From NCBI GenBank assembly GCA_021464245.1, contig JADCRB010000040.1, positions 10,061,534 through 10,125,533 of the forward strand: DNA of 64,000 nt. The letters are read 5' to 3'. Shown piece after piece: positions 34,240-46,909 of the stretch; the first letter of the stretch is position 1; every line of letters starts with the position of its first letter. Source of the stretch: Carallia brachiata (lineage: Eukaryota; Streptophyta; Magnoliopsida; Malpighiales; Rhizophoraceae). The notes below the pieces were generated by a model. It made no database searches and was not told where the DNA came from. It was given only the letters and a program-made list of their open reading frames with translations. Both the position numbers and the translations under genes were made by a program.

Positions 34240-34961
34240 TAGGACCGTTCAAAAACCGACTAACCTACCCCAAACCGACTAATCCAATCTGCATGAATCC
34301 GCAGCCGTTAAAATCGTAAGGGTTTTGATTAGTTGCAATTTTAAAATTTTAAAATCCACCTTGAGTAGATTGGGTACAAATTAAGGGTTTTCAAATCTGG
34401 TCAATCCGACCCAATCTATATATATATAAACCCATCAATATTTTGTGTTTGTGAATATAGAAGTTTTCATTTTTGCTATGTTTGATGGTTAAAAATTGAG
34501 TCTTTCTTATTTTTGCTATGAATCTTATATAAAAATTCATTTATGGGTTTGTGGACCTTTGGGATTTGGGACATTTATTAAGGCTAAGAGTTATTTCTAT
34601 TTCAGAGTTTGTTTGAAAACAGTTGTTATCATTTTGCTTTTGAGAAAGTCTAGTATTAATTGATTGTTAAGAGTGAACTGAAGGTTTGTGTTTTTTTTTT
34701 TTACAATTTATTTGTTATCTTTGTTTAAATTTGTCTTTCTTGAAGTAGAAACTGTATGAAATTATTATCTTAAGCCAAAATGTCGACAAAAAAGTTATGA
34801 AATTAGAGGCGTTTTCAATCCGCCAAAACCAACGAATTGGATTGGATGAATTTGGCAGGATGACAGATTGGGTGCTGTTGAAGAATCATTCAATCTACCA
34901 TCGACGAATTGGATGCCAATATATCCCCAAAACAGACCAATTCGATCCACGAACACCCTTA
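34240..34961. mobile_element. hAT-like nonautonomous element, 722 bp, 8-bp target duplication TTACTTAG
   Basis: Flanked by TTACTTAG at 34232-34239 and 34962-34969. The ends are TAGGACCGTTCAAAAACC and the complement of TAAGGGTGTTCGTGGATC, an imperfect inverted repeat. The subterminal regions are rich in AACCG/AATCCG motifs. No transposase is present. An 8-bp duplication fits hAT. Confidence 0.85.
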
Positions 34962-34969
34962 TTACTTAG

Positions 34970-35739
34970 AGTTGATTCTATGTGGATAGTGGAGATCGGA
35001 GAAAGCTGGTTTATTATTGGGCCAGTGATGCAAGATATAATCTAATTATTTTACTATTTATTTTTATACATATAACATATAAAAAAAAACAATACATATG
35101 AAATATGCAGTCAAATGCACACGTTTGCGATAAGAAAATTACTCCACTTTTCGTTCTTCTCCACCAAGAATTAATTTGCTGTTCTATTACACGCTCAGAT
35201 AAATTTGTCCAAAAAATTTTTCCTAATGCAACTATATTTATTCATTGTGCACCCGTATTAATTAAAAGTTTATTGTGCAACTATATTGATCACTACATTT
35301 TTTGTTGCACAATAAATTCACATAATTACAGAAAATTTGTAACTCGTTACATTACAAATATTCTTCCAACAATTTTTTTTCTAGACATATACTTTTTTCC
35401 TTAATGCTTCGCTCTTGCAGCTGCAGCTTGTCGCCGTCTTAGCCCGCCTCTTAAAACAACAAAAAACAAAACCCAGAAAACCCCCAAATCAGTCCTTCTC
35501 TCTATCTCACTTCGCTTCATTTTGCCTCAATCTGAAATCACTACCTCTCCCAAGGACCCATAAGCCCCTCCCCCTCCCCCCTTCTTTTCCCCTTAGCGTT
35601 GAGTTCTAGTGTAAAAATGGTTGTTTCTTCCATTCTTGCTCCTATTGCTTTCTTTTTGACTTTGCGCATTTTCTTTTAGCTTTTGTTTCAATCAATGGTG
35701 TGTTTTCTTTTTCCTTTTGTTATTGTTTTTAATTATTTT
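34970..35739. other. Intergenic with a CT-rich, 5'-UTR-like stretch
   Basis: AT-rich to 35400. From 35410 to 35620 the strand becomes rich in C and T with few stops, like a plant 5' UTR. ATG 35618 opens only 20 codons (MVVSSILAPIAFF...) before a stop near 35678. No downstream exon was found before the element at 35740. Confidence 0.35.
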
Positions 35740-37460
35740 AGGGGTAATAAAAACAATTACCACTTTTTGCGTTATTTAACGAATCTAAATTGACTTTAAA
35801 AAATAATAAATTTAACATACTTAAAGTTATTTTATTAACGGAATCCGTTAATATGCGCAAGTTGTGTATTTACATGTAAAAAATTAATCACGTTGTGTAC
35901 TACATGTCATTTTAAATATTTTTATTTTTACAAGTTAATTTAAAACCAATAAAAAATAAGAATAAAAATAAAAAACAAAAATTAAAAATAACTTCTTCAC
36001 CTCTTCTCTCTCCTCCCAGCCTGCCCCCTTCTCTTCCTCCCCAAATCCAAATCCAAATTTGATCGACATCAATTGAGACGTCAAAATCTGACCAAACTTA
36101 ATTGGTTGACTCAAATCCGCCGAAAAATATAATCCGAACTAGATTTGAAAAATGACTTAACCCAAAATGACGCGAAAATCTTAGGTCAAATCCAAACCCG
36201 GCTCGAATAGTCTATCTGACTCGAACTTTTTTCTTCTTAAGGGAATAAAAAAATAAAATAACAAGAATTTAACATATTTTATATCATAAAAAGTATAAAT
36301 TCTATTATTTTTAATATAAATTTTAACTATAAAATTTTTAGAATATTTTGAAATTTTTATATAATTTTAAATTTTATTTTGAGTTTTTAGAATGTTTTAA
36401 AAGAAATTTATTAAATTATTTTTAATTCTATAATTTTCTTTCATCTTAATAATTTTTAGCAAAAATTTTTAAAATTTTTAATAAAAAATGTCGCGCTATT
36501 ATTTTGATTACGTGATTAACCCTGAGTTGACCCAAATTTGACTCGAACTAAAAGTAACTTAATTCAAAATGACCTGACTCATAAATAACTCAACTTGAAG
36601 TGATATGAACTTGAAGCGACCCAACTCAAACCCAATCCGCTGACCTATTTTGACACCTATATGCATCAATAATCATTGTACATACTAGATGAAACGGAAA
36701 ATTGAATATAGATTAAACTAAAACATATGTTGAAAGCAACTGAAAAATGGAATAATAAATACATTAAATTTAAAGGAAAGAAAAGAAAAGGCAAATGACT
36801 TCATAATCCTTTTCCAATCAAACTTTGGAGGCAGCATTGTCGTCGTCTTTCGAAAATCGCCAGATGAATTCAGTGGTAGCATCGTCTCTGTCTTTTCATG
36901 CAACCATAGGCTTCAGATCTGGGTTCCTTATTGACAGCTCACAGCCATAATGAATGAGGCAAGAAAGAAGAAAGAATTGATTTTGATTTTGAATGACCAA
37001 AAGCTACCACTGAACATGGATTAGGCAGCATCATCCCTGTCTTTTCTTTCCCATTAGTCGCCGGTAGGACGTGTGAGGGTGGACGTTGGGCGACAACATA
37101 TGAAATGCTCGCCAAAAATCAAGGACACACAGCAACCCAACAAAATGATGATTCGGTTTTGGGGAGGACGAGAGGTGAGAAGGAGACGAAGGAGAGAGAA
37201 AGAGACAGGAGAGAGAAGAGAAGGAAGGGATTTGTTTTTTTTTGCTTTTTTTTTTTTTAATTTCATCTAACTTTTCTCTTTATTAAGTTTGATTAATTTC
37301 TAAAAATTAAAAAATTATTGAAGTGACACGTAACACCTCATGTGGCCAATTTTTTACACGTATACATACCACATGTTAATATTAACAAATTTCATTAATT
37401 TTAATTAATAATGTGTTTTAATTGCGTCATCTATTTTTTGTGTTGTAAAATTATTTGTGT
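35740..37460. mobile_element. Long-TIR element, about 1.7 kb, possibly Mutator-like and nonautonomous
   Basis: The left arm (35740-36050) and the complement of the right arm (37170-37460) align over several blocks: GTTAATAT, TACATGTAAAAAATT against TACGTGTAAAAAATT, and a pyrimidine-rich CTTCTCTCTCCT block. Long, imperfect terminal inverted repeats of this kind are usual for Mutator-like elements. A second repeat rich in GACTC/GACCC motifs (about 36080-36660, ending TATTTTGACACCTA) seems nested inside. No transposase was found. Confidence 0.55.
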
Positions 37461-37634
37461 AAAGCATTTGTACTGTTAATCAATTACAATGTATGGTTCG
37501 AGGCTTGACCACCATGACATTCAAATTGTTGTAACAAACACTTTACTATGTAATAGTTCAATCGTAAGATACTATTATTTATGCATTTAATTTTCAGTAT
37601 TGTTATGGATCCATTATTTTCAATCTTCTGAAAA

Positions 37635-38327
37635 TGGCGGAGGATTATAAGGGTAGTTTCAAAAAAGAATAAAGAAAGGGATTATAAAAGTCCCACATGC
37701 AAAAGAAAAGAGGTTTGGAAGGCTTTATATATGGAAACACATGACATTAGTTTAATTGGCTTAAAGGGAATTTATGGACAAGTGTCACGCACGCGCTCAC
37801 GCACGCGGCGCATAGGCGCATTTTAAATACTTTTATAGGCGCACTTGGCACTTAGGCACGTGTCACGTGACAGTTTATTACATAATTAATTAATTATTTT
37901 AATTAATTAATTTTATGTAATAATTGAATATTTCCTACAGTTTTTCCTGCTAACTAACTGTTTTGGCAGTTATGTCCGAACAATCACAACCCAACAGTTT
38001 TATTGTTTGAATAGTTGTGTCTCATAAATAACTTCCCTGCAAAATGTTTTATAAGAATTCATACTGTTTGTATTTTATTGAAGAAAAATTACAAACAGTA
38101 CCAACAATATTGCATGCACATGCTCTTCTCCTGTCTTGATTTCATCACTGCACAAGTGTAATTAAGGGCTTCATTTTATTTTGAGAAGAAATTCGCGTAG
38201 GCTCTAATGCAGAATTGGAGCGCGAATATTGCTTTAAGGAGAGTGACGTTTGACACACGACTTAAAGCGGTCTACAGTTCACTGTTTTCAATTTTAAATT
38301 ACAAATTACAGAATTTTCGCATCTACA
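37635..38327. repeat. LTR-like repeat copy B, uninterrupted
   Basis: Matches copy A (1527-1804 plus 3128-3399) in the same orientation, sharing AAGTCCCACAT, the CACGCACGCGG block near 37800, CAGTACCAACAATAT and TAAGGGCTTCATTTTATTT. It probably is a solo LTR; edges are approximate. Confidence 0.7.
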
Positions 38328-39926
38328 TAATACTCTAGATCCTTTTAAAAAAAAGAGCACTTTGAGTCCAACACAAATATAGTTTAAAAAGAAAAAACTG
38401 TTAGGGCAGATGTCATGTTCATGTTGTTGCTGAAACTCTCTCCTATGAGGAGGGATGCTCTTAAGAGGAGTAGGAAGCCAAAGGCTCCCATTCTCGTAAC
38501 CTAGTCGATGGCAAAATCATTTTTCATCGAGTAAAATTTAGTATTCACGTAATTATTTAAGGCAACTATTAAATTGCATGATTGCAAACCCCTTTTTTTT
38601 GTCCTTCAAGGTGAGTTTGGTATACAGGTGTATGATAATATATGTTAATATAGTATAAGAAAAGTTAAATCACTAACTTATATTACGTTTGAATAATATG
38701 AAATAATACAGAATAATTATCATATCTTATATTTGAATGACACATGATAAAATAGTATAGTAGATCAAATTAACTTTTATGCCCTTAAAAATAATTAACT
38801 TATATTTTGTATTAATATCAATATTTTCTATAAAAAATAGTTAAAATTAAACAATAAAATTAATATTTATTTTACATATTATTGTACATTATATTGTTTA
38901 TAAATTTTTAAATTTATATAAAAAATATTTTTAAATTCCAACTTTTTTCAGAAATTATGATTTTCAAATTTCTATGTTTTTTCAAAAGTTATTTTTACTA
39001 AATATAATAATTGAATTATTTATTAATTATTTTCAAAACTTTTTTATTTCCTTTTTCGTTCTTTTCTTCTTCCTCAAAAACTACCGGCCAAAAATCGGTG
39101 TTGGCGACGTATCGGTACCACAGGACCCTCGCCGGAGTGCCGATCGATCAAGACACGCTCTAGCAACTCTCGATTAAGCTTCAATTCCTCCCCTTCGTTG
39201 AGAATCTCTTAATTAAATACAAAAAGAAATCTTCTTTTATTGTGGGTACTGATTTCCCGGAGAAACAAACGAAAAATGGGGGGAAATTTGGGGTTAATTT
39301 AGTTGCGATGGTGGTGAGGGGCGTCATTATTAAGATAATTTGGAGAATGACAAGAACACAGAACTAAAAGAGCAACGGGGAGAATAACAAGGCTGTGGAG
39401 CTTGCTTTGGGGGTGATTTGGCCTATGGGTCGGTTCGGGACGGGGTTGTGGCTCCGGTTGTGTTGACTTAGCGGTGTCTTTCTTCTGTTTCTCTGCTTTA
39501 GGCTGTTGGGGTGGCCTATTTTGTTGGTTGCTTGGGCTGTGTTGTATGTATAGTTATTTTCCGGTCTGGCTGTATGGCTTCTGTTTTTATCTAATATAAT
39601 GATCCAGTTTGCTTGTTGTTAAAAGTAAAAAAGAATGATGACTGATACGGTGACGTCCGCCGGCATGTGTGGTGGGTGGTCAGCGGTGCTTGGACGACTC
39701 TGTTGACTGTCAAACCCTGTCATATTATGTTTTTAAGATAGTGTTCTAACAAATGTATAAATTGTCAAAATATTAATTTATGATATAAAATAAGTTAGCT
39801 CATGAAAAAAAAAAGAAGAGGAATAATATTATTATATATTTATAAGATAATAAATTTATTATAATATATCTGATTAATTAAGTAAATATGAATCAAAGTA
39901 AAATAATTAGTTTATAGCATATAAGG
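38328..39926. other. Intergenic; includes a GC-richer patch at 39060-39720
   Basis: An AT-rich MITE-like stretch lies at 38610-38790. The patch at 39370-39620, with GCTGTTGGGGTGGCC and TATCTAATATAATGATCC, resembles the 3' UTR of a plant LINE, but I could not confirm it. No gene is supported. Confidence 0.4.
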
Positions 39927-40335
39927 GTCCGCTTACTGAGAAGATTATTTACTTTATGTTTTTCACCCATGCTCATACAAGTATACTTGCACATTTAATT
40001 AGTTCTCGCTCACTTGCGTGCCCGCGCTCTTTAGTTAAAATGAATAGTTTTTAAGGTCGACGTTGCACGTAATAATTATCTCTTTATTTTTTCTTTTTGT
40101 GAGGGAAGATTGAAGAGCGCACAAAAACGATGCGGGTCCGTTGGCAGAGTCCGCAAGGATAACATTATCAATGATGTCATTTATAATAAAATAATCATTT
40201 TTTAAAATTTCGCACAAATGTTTTTTTAGAATTTATGTTTTTTAAAATATGTGAGCGAGAACTAATTAAATGTGCAATTATACTTTCAGGAGCATGGGTG
40301 AAAAATATAAGAGTCCCGTTACGTAGACGTGAAAA
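39927..40335. mobile_element. Foldback MITE with long inverted arms
   Basis: TTTTTCACCCATGCTC, TGCACATTTAATTAG and TTCTCGCTCAC near 39956-40015 recur in reverse complement at about 40245-40305. The outer ends GGGTCCGCTTAC and the complement of GTAACGGGACTC continue the pairing imperfectly. Confidence 0.75.
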
Positions 40336-42584
40336 ACAGACGTAGAGAAACTGAAAAGTTTTTATGTACAACTAATTGACTTATTTGTGTAACCAAACAC
40401 CCAATTTCTGCAACAAAAAGTAAATGAAAAAATATTTTTAAATTTTGTTATAATAATTCAACATCTCGTTCCACAAATAATCTAATTAATTACACAAAAA
40501 AAAATTTTTTATTTCCTCCATGTCCTCCTTTTTCTGTCTACCTATATTTTCTCAAAATATAAAACTATAAAATATTACTTTTGTTGCACTTTTCACTCAT
40601 TTTTATATACTTTATGTTCAGGGTATTTACATATTTAATAAATTTTCATGCACATTTGATAAACTTTGTTAAAAAATTGAAAATTTCAAAAAATATATAT
40701 ATTTTATTTTGAGAGACGTCAACCAAGCAAGCGATGCGTCAGACCACGTCAATTTTTTTAGTTTAGTAATGAGACACTTCTTTTACAGTGACAATTAGGT
40801 TTGTCTAATTTTTTATCAGGTATAGTATCTGGATTGAGCCAAAAGGTTGGTACAAGTACCAATCATAATAAAAAATAATAAAAAGATTTTTTTAAAATTT
40901 TTTTTATTTTTTTGTTAAAAGTGTGCAACAAGAGTGATTGAATTAGCATATATCAAGTCAATGTTATTGTGTATCCAATCAATGTGTTACAAAATTGATT
41001 GAATTTTTTTTAATACAAAATTGATTGAATTTCGGTAGATTCAGTCAATCTAATTGTATATTCGCTCAACTTTAACAAAAATATTCAAAATTAAAAAAAG
41101 TATATTTTCTTTTATTGAGCCTATGCTCAGTACAACCCTCGGTTAGTAAACTTTTTCCTTTCTATGAGCCTACTAAGTCCTACCAAACTTGTACCATGTT
41201 AATTGTAAACTGCACTTCAAGCTCCCTGAGCAACTCACCTTCAATTGTTTATATAAACGTCAATAATTTTGGGAAAATGAAGTAGTTAACGATCAATGTT
41301 ACAAAACAATAACTAAAACGACAATTTTATCTTTTGCAGATGAAGTACTAAATTGTTGTAAAAAAATAACTACTCTAACATTTCTAAATTTACTTTATTG
41401 CACACATCTCTTCAATTGTAAACATTATTAACTGAAATTGGACGAAGGAAGATTAATTGAAGTCACCACTGGCAGCGGTAGCTCATGGCGCCCAATCTAA
41501 TGATGAAACTTTGAAAACTTTCAAACTAAATTGTTATAAAAATAACTGTCGGATGTAACTGTTTAATGGTGTTCTTATATATTTTTCTTAGTATTAATCT
41601 GAATTCGAGTTTTAATGCCCAAGTTCTCTCCTGACATTTGAAATTGGGTAGCCACATAATGATGTGGTAAAAAATTAAATACAGCGTTAGACTTTAAATT
41701 CGTTAACACTGTAATTGGGGTTGAGGAAAACTTGCTTTATATCTAGTAGTACTCCAGTGATGGGTCATCTATTTAGAGAAGGTTGATTAAAGGCTATAAA
41801 ATGATAAAAGTTAACATCTAACTCAAAAATCTAATAATCGTCATACACGTAAGATAATTTTTTTGATTAAAAAAATTGTTTTAAATATGTTATTATTATT
41901 ATTATTATTTTTTTTTTTTTGTGTTTAGGTTGTATTCACAGCAACGAAGGCACAAGGGGGATGCACTTCATCTTTAGTGGTTCAAAGTAACGTTCAAACA
42001 AATAGTCAATATATTGTTGGACAGAGACTCTTACAACTGAAATTAATGAATTTTACTATTTGAAGAGGTGGTTGTTTGATAAATTAGTATATTTTTATGT
42101 TGTGTGTTTCGGATAGGAATTTTTATGCTTGTGCTTTCCTCTAACTTACTTATGCTGGGGATCATTTTAGGTACTAGTAGTGATGCGCAACGTTGGGTCG
42201 AATTTCTCGGTCGGGACTCTAATGGTAGAGTCATGCTCGATCCCATTAGTGCTCGGGAAATAAGTCGACCATTTTGAGATTGTTGAACAGGATTTAAATA
42301 AACGAGGATTATTCTAATTCCAATTTAAAGATTCGATGACGGACACGTCTATTAAGATTTTTTTTTGATAAAAAAATAATAAATTCTTACGCGACTGGAA
42401 ACAAAATTGGGAAATTAGGATAAATGGAGTTTATCATTTTTATTTCATAAAAAGTGCGCATGTTATGACCTTTTTTATTAATGGTCCAATTGCCACGGCT
42501 CAGAACATTTACCTTCTCTTTTTCGCGGCAGAATCCAAGGACATCCTCTTGAACAGAGAGAACAAAAAAAAAAATAAAAAAAAA
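40336..42584. other. AT-rich intergenic DNA
   Basis: Homopolymer-rich, with TTGATTGAATT repeats near 41000. The ORF at 42043-42246 (minus) has no recognisable domain. Nothing else is supported. Confidence 0.5.
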
Positions 42585-43035
42585 GAAAAAAATTATAATT
42601 TCAGCCATTATTTTTGCACGTTTTAAGAATTTCACTTATAATAATTTTTTATTTTAAATTCCACCTTCAACGTTTTTTCCTTCAATTTTTTTGCTCTTTT
42701 CGGTTAGTTGACCGTTAAGTATAACTTATGACAGTCCAATCAGCGATACATTTGATACTTTTATATAATTGAAAGAAAGAGATTAAAAAAATAAGTCACA
42801 GGAAACAGATTGTCGACTGTAAGGTAATAACATGTTACTGACATGAGTTATACGTAAGATGATATATCACTAATTGGACTGCCGCGTATCACACTTAACG
42901 GTCAATTAATAGAAAATGGTAAAAAAAATTGACGGAGAAAACGTTGAGGGTGGAATTCAAAAAAAAAAAAAACGTTAAGAGTGAAAATTTTAAAACGTAC
43001 AAAGGCGATGAGTGAAATTATAATTTTTGCCTAAA
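42585..43035. mobile_element. Foldback MITE, about 450 bp, arms about 190 bp
   Basis: Left-arm blocks ATTATAATTTCA, GCACGTTTTAAGAATTTCAC, AATTCCACC, TCAACGTTTT, GACCGTTAAGT and CAGTCCAAT recur in reverse complement and in order at the right (43030 back to 42870). There is no coding capacity. The A-rich flanks hide any target duplication. Confidence 0.85.
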
Positions 43036-45499
43036 AAAAAATCTAAGACCATCGCAATGAAAAGTAGGAACAAAGTGATAAATTAAGACAAAAATAATGA
43101 ACGACAGTATGAAATTTGGGACACTATCCAATATAGGAGAAACACTTGCAAGGAAAAAGAAAATGATAAAGTTATGAAAAAATTGTTAAGAGCTAGCTTC
43201 TATCCGTGTAAATTACAAATTTTGAATACAAATAAAAATTTCAGAAAGATATTTAAAATCAACCGATATACAAATTTTATTCTTCGATTAGCTTGAAAAT
43301 ATAACGATTTTACTTGAATTGCATGAACGTAACCACCCCTTCCCACCAGTTTTACCAAAGCAAACCAAAAATACACTAAATGAATATATTATTTATTATT
43401 ATTTTTTGTCAATTGAAGCTAGTAACGCAACGGTAAAATGAAAAGAAGGTAAACGCAAAATCTAAAATTTGAATCCCCGACTTTCGAGGTAGAAGCACAC
43501 ACCTACAATCAACTTTTTGGTGCTCATTGTATTATCTATTATTTGTTCATGTACATGCACTCATCGTATAACATGGAAATTTTTGATCAATCAATGTTTT
43601 CAAGTGAAAAAAACAATTCCAAGTCAACACTCAAAAGAATTTATGCTGGTGATTAAGTTTGAAATAGACAAAAAAAAATTGCCAATAAATAACATACATC
43701 AATGCAAGAAAAGGAGCCCAATTTATCAGTTTTCCATTAAGAACCAGATATGATAAATATGAGATCCTTTATTTATTTGAATTTATTAGATGCACAAATC
43801 AAAAGAATCAATTGCAAGGCGTTTTAGTCAACTGGGAAACTTTGCTTGGACGCTATACTGTAAATAGCAGGATAAGAATGGAGGTACTGGCATGTCGGAA
43901 AAAGACCAAGTGTTGAGTATCGGAGAAATGATATCTAAATATCACAATTGTGAATCATCTTTAAGAACGCAATTGAGTTGTGAATTATTATTATTATTAT
44001 TATTATTTTCTGTTTACAGCTTGGTGATTGAGAATTACTCTATATGTGTGTGTGTATGTACAATTTTTTTTTCCTCAAGCCGGAATCCAAAATAGTTGTT
44101 TAATAAAATGATTACAAATTTAATTATTTTTTTTTCACTTTCTCATATCTCATATCTCTTTCAAATTTCAGGATTTGAACTAAAAATTTTATAATGATAT
44201 CTAAATTCTTATATACATGTGAGAAGAACAGACTACAATTTTTTTTTTTTGTTTCTTTTTTAGTATGCGGATTCGTTGGCTGCAGAAAATAAACCATGCT
44301 GAGCAGCAACAGAACCCAATAAGGAAATATTGATAAAAGCTATTTTCCTTGTGACATGTATTTCGGTTCAGAGTCCTATCCACAGCTGTATACTCCAAAA
44401 AAACAAAAAAGAGAAAAAAAAAGAAAAATTTAGTTCAAGAAAGAGACTCAAATTGGGGGACGGTTTACAAACAAACACAATCTTTCTCTCTCTCGCCAAC
44501 CATGAATTCGTAAGCCATCGACCATTATAAATAGCCAATAGAGGCTATTCAATTTAAGGATATAATAAATAGACACAGTCATAATTGTAAAAATAAAAAC
44601 TCCATAAAATGACAGAAATAATAATACAAAAAATCAACATTAAAGCAAATTAGTAAGGATTTAATTTGATTTAGAACATTATTTAAATGGATACTATATA
44701 ACGTCATTTAATAATTTCACATTTTCCAGTATTTGTTCTCATATCTAGAGTGAACAATTATCCATTTATCTATTGCCAATTGTACCAAACTTCGGAATTT
44801 ATATTTGAATCTAGAAAACGATCTAATTTACTGTTTGAGAAATTAAGAAAGAAAAAAAATGGTCATGATAATGTGCATATTAATTTATGTTGGTATAAGA
44901 GACGGAGGGAGTAGAAAGAAAAAGAGTGGCACATGCATAGTTGCATTGTGCAAAACTTTCATTTATAACCCAATAAAGAAAAAAAGGTTTATGAGAAAGA
45001 TAAATTTGGTCGCTGTTAAATTAAAATAGTATACTCTTTTTATTTTTGGGAAAGCAAAAATGGTATACATTTTTTTTTTTGAGGAACAAAAAAAAATGGT
45101 ATACTCAAACGCACTAAAAAAAATGACTTCTAAATTATGTTTTTAAATTATTTAGATTATTAAATAATAATTGGCATCTACTTGACGTGGTGGGCAGCTC
45201 TAATTCATCCACAAAAATGTACGGCCAATATCACTTTATCAAAATAGCCTTGTAAACTTTTACTTTATGTAAAATTTTTCCTTTATTTTCCCTCTTTACC
45301 TATTGATTACTCGTGATTCCTAACAGGAGTTGTTCAACAAAAACATTTTCTTGGGTTTCTGCATTAGCTAATTATCAGTATGAAAGCCGTGATCTTTCGA
45401 AGAAAAATGGATTCTTAACATGTATTTATTCCTACAGAGTCTCTTTTTTTTGCCCTGCATATGCCATTCCCTCTATTAATGATTTTTTTTTTTTTTTTT

Positions 45500-45779
45500 C
45501 TGAATATAGCCTCTATTGGTTTCTCCCTAAGAAGGGCACGACGCTAGTTTTCATCAACAACCTCCCACCGGTAGCAGATGCAAAAGTTCTATGGAGAATT
45601 TTTCAACGATGGGCCTGGGTGGTGGATGCTTTCATTCCAAATAAGTTTACCAAGGCTGGCCAGAGATTCAGATTTGTCAAGTTTGATAAACGGCGGAACG
45701 CAATTGACGCAGCTTAGAGACTTAATGGTGAAAGATTGTTGGGGGAGTCGTATCTAGGTCAAATTAGCCAGTTACGCTG
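45500..45779 (+). pseudogene. RRM-domain fragment
   Basis: The frame reads GTTLVFINNLPPVADAKVLW, DAFIPNKFTKAGQRFRFVKF, DKRRNAIDAA, then a stop, then RLNGERLLGESY. An RNP2-like VFINNL and an RNP1-like RFRFVKF fit a single RRM. This type occurs in plant LINE ORF1 proteins and in host splicing-like proteins; I cannot tell which. It lies in the left palindrome arm but has no partner in the right arm. Confidence 0.6.
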
Positions 45780-46012
45780 ACCCAAAACTAGTTAAACGAT
45801 CTAGTTGTGGACATCTTTCTTCTAATAATAGTAGGATATTCAAAGAGGTCGTACTAGTATGGCATCGCTCAAAGGAACTCATTCACACATGCGAAGAATC
45901 TTGTTAACATCGTGCGAATTACATATAAATATGTGTTATTCCTCCTCTTACATGCTTGTGACAAAATGAAAAAAACCCTGACTTTTGGTCTTCTGATCTT
46001 CTGGCTGAATTA

Positions 46013-46557
46013 ATGGCTCAGATAATAAGCAAAGCTCTCCTCCTCCTCCTCCTCATCATCATCATGCTTCCTGTTCTGCAATTTTCTGAAGGGAACAACA
46101 TCACCAACATTTTTACTGATTGTACTCTTCTGGCAGATCAGCTGGTACAAATGAATTAAGATATTAATGTTAATTATCGATGATTATACATATATATATA
46201 TATACTGAATTTGGTTTGCTTAACTAGCTTGTGGTTTTGTCATTCTATTATATATGAAGGTGATTGATTGTGATAATGTTATTGTTGTAGTCTTGCGGGG
46301 ATATAATACTTGGACTTGAAACTTGCGAGCCCTACCTGCGGACGATCGGTGGTGCTAGGGATCCGAATGGCGCTTGCCGTTCTTCAGTCGGAAACTTGGC
46401 CAGGAGGAGCCAAGCTTCAATGCTCTGTAGCTGCTTCCACAGTTTTTATCTCTCCAACCTAGATCTCATCGTTCTTTCAAAGCTGCTGACCCTTCCAAAG
46501 ACATGCCATGCCAGCGGCCGCACCTGCCCAGCAAGGTCATTTATTGGCTCACATTAA
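46013..46557 (+). CDS. nsLTP-like (8-cysteine-motif) secreted protein, left palindrome arm
   Basis: Exon 1 is 46013-46144, ending CAGCTG before GTACAA; exon 2 is 46291-46557 after TTGTTGTAG; 132 residues. Exon 1 gives a leucine/isoleucine-rich signal peptide (six CTC then three ATC codons) and an extra cysteine (FTDC). Exon 2 has SCGDII, LETCEPYL, GACRSS, LCSCF, LPKTC and GRTC, the spacing of the plant lipid-transfer/bifunctional-inhibitor fold. The fourth motif cysteine of the expected CC pair is arginine. The mirror copy has CC here. It reads through a weak GTCATT donor and ends 11 residues after the last cysteine, whereas the mirror copy has a third exon. Members bind lipids or act in wall and defence processes; the role here is unknown. 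Loss of a disulphide cysteine makes function uncertain. Confidence 0.72.
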
Positions 46558-46591
46558 TTACTTCCATGACACTTTTTTTCTCTCAGAGGTA

Positions 46592-46858
46592 TATATATAT
46601 ATATAAAATTAACCTTTTACTATATATAGTCGTTGGAGTTGTAAAATGTCATAAATTACATTGGAGATGAAATCGGGGATGAAAACACTCAAAGCGCCCC
46701 CGTTCACGGCTTCGATCAAATTATCATAAATAGTATTCAAAGTTTCATGACAAATATTTAACGGAAATATTCAAAGCTGGTCAATGGTGGCGTGGGATGC
46801 TGTGCCAACTTATGACAAAATTAACAGCTAAATATTGATTTCTAGTTAGTTTATATAT

Positions 46859-46909
<51 letters not shown>

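Larger units (their letters stand above)
43836..46591. repeat. Left arm of a large inverted repeat
   Basis: Aligns in reverse complement with 47573-51542. Landmarks include GAAACTTTGCTTG (43836), ACTGTAAATAGCAGGATAA, CCTATCCACAGCTGTATA (44380), AAATAGCCAATAGAGGC (44530), AGGAACTCATTCACACATGC (45875) and both exons of the LTP-like gene. It is shorter than the right arm because of unmatched insertions in each arm. Confidence 0.92.

Noticed and set aside
39370..39620. LINE 3' UTR
   Set aside because: Only a general resemblance (GT-rich, TAATATAATGATCC); no ORF2 remnant next to it, so not called.
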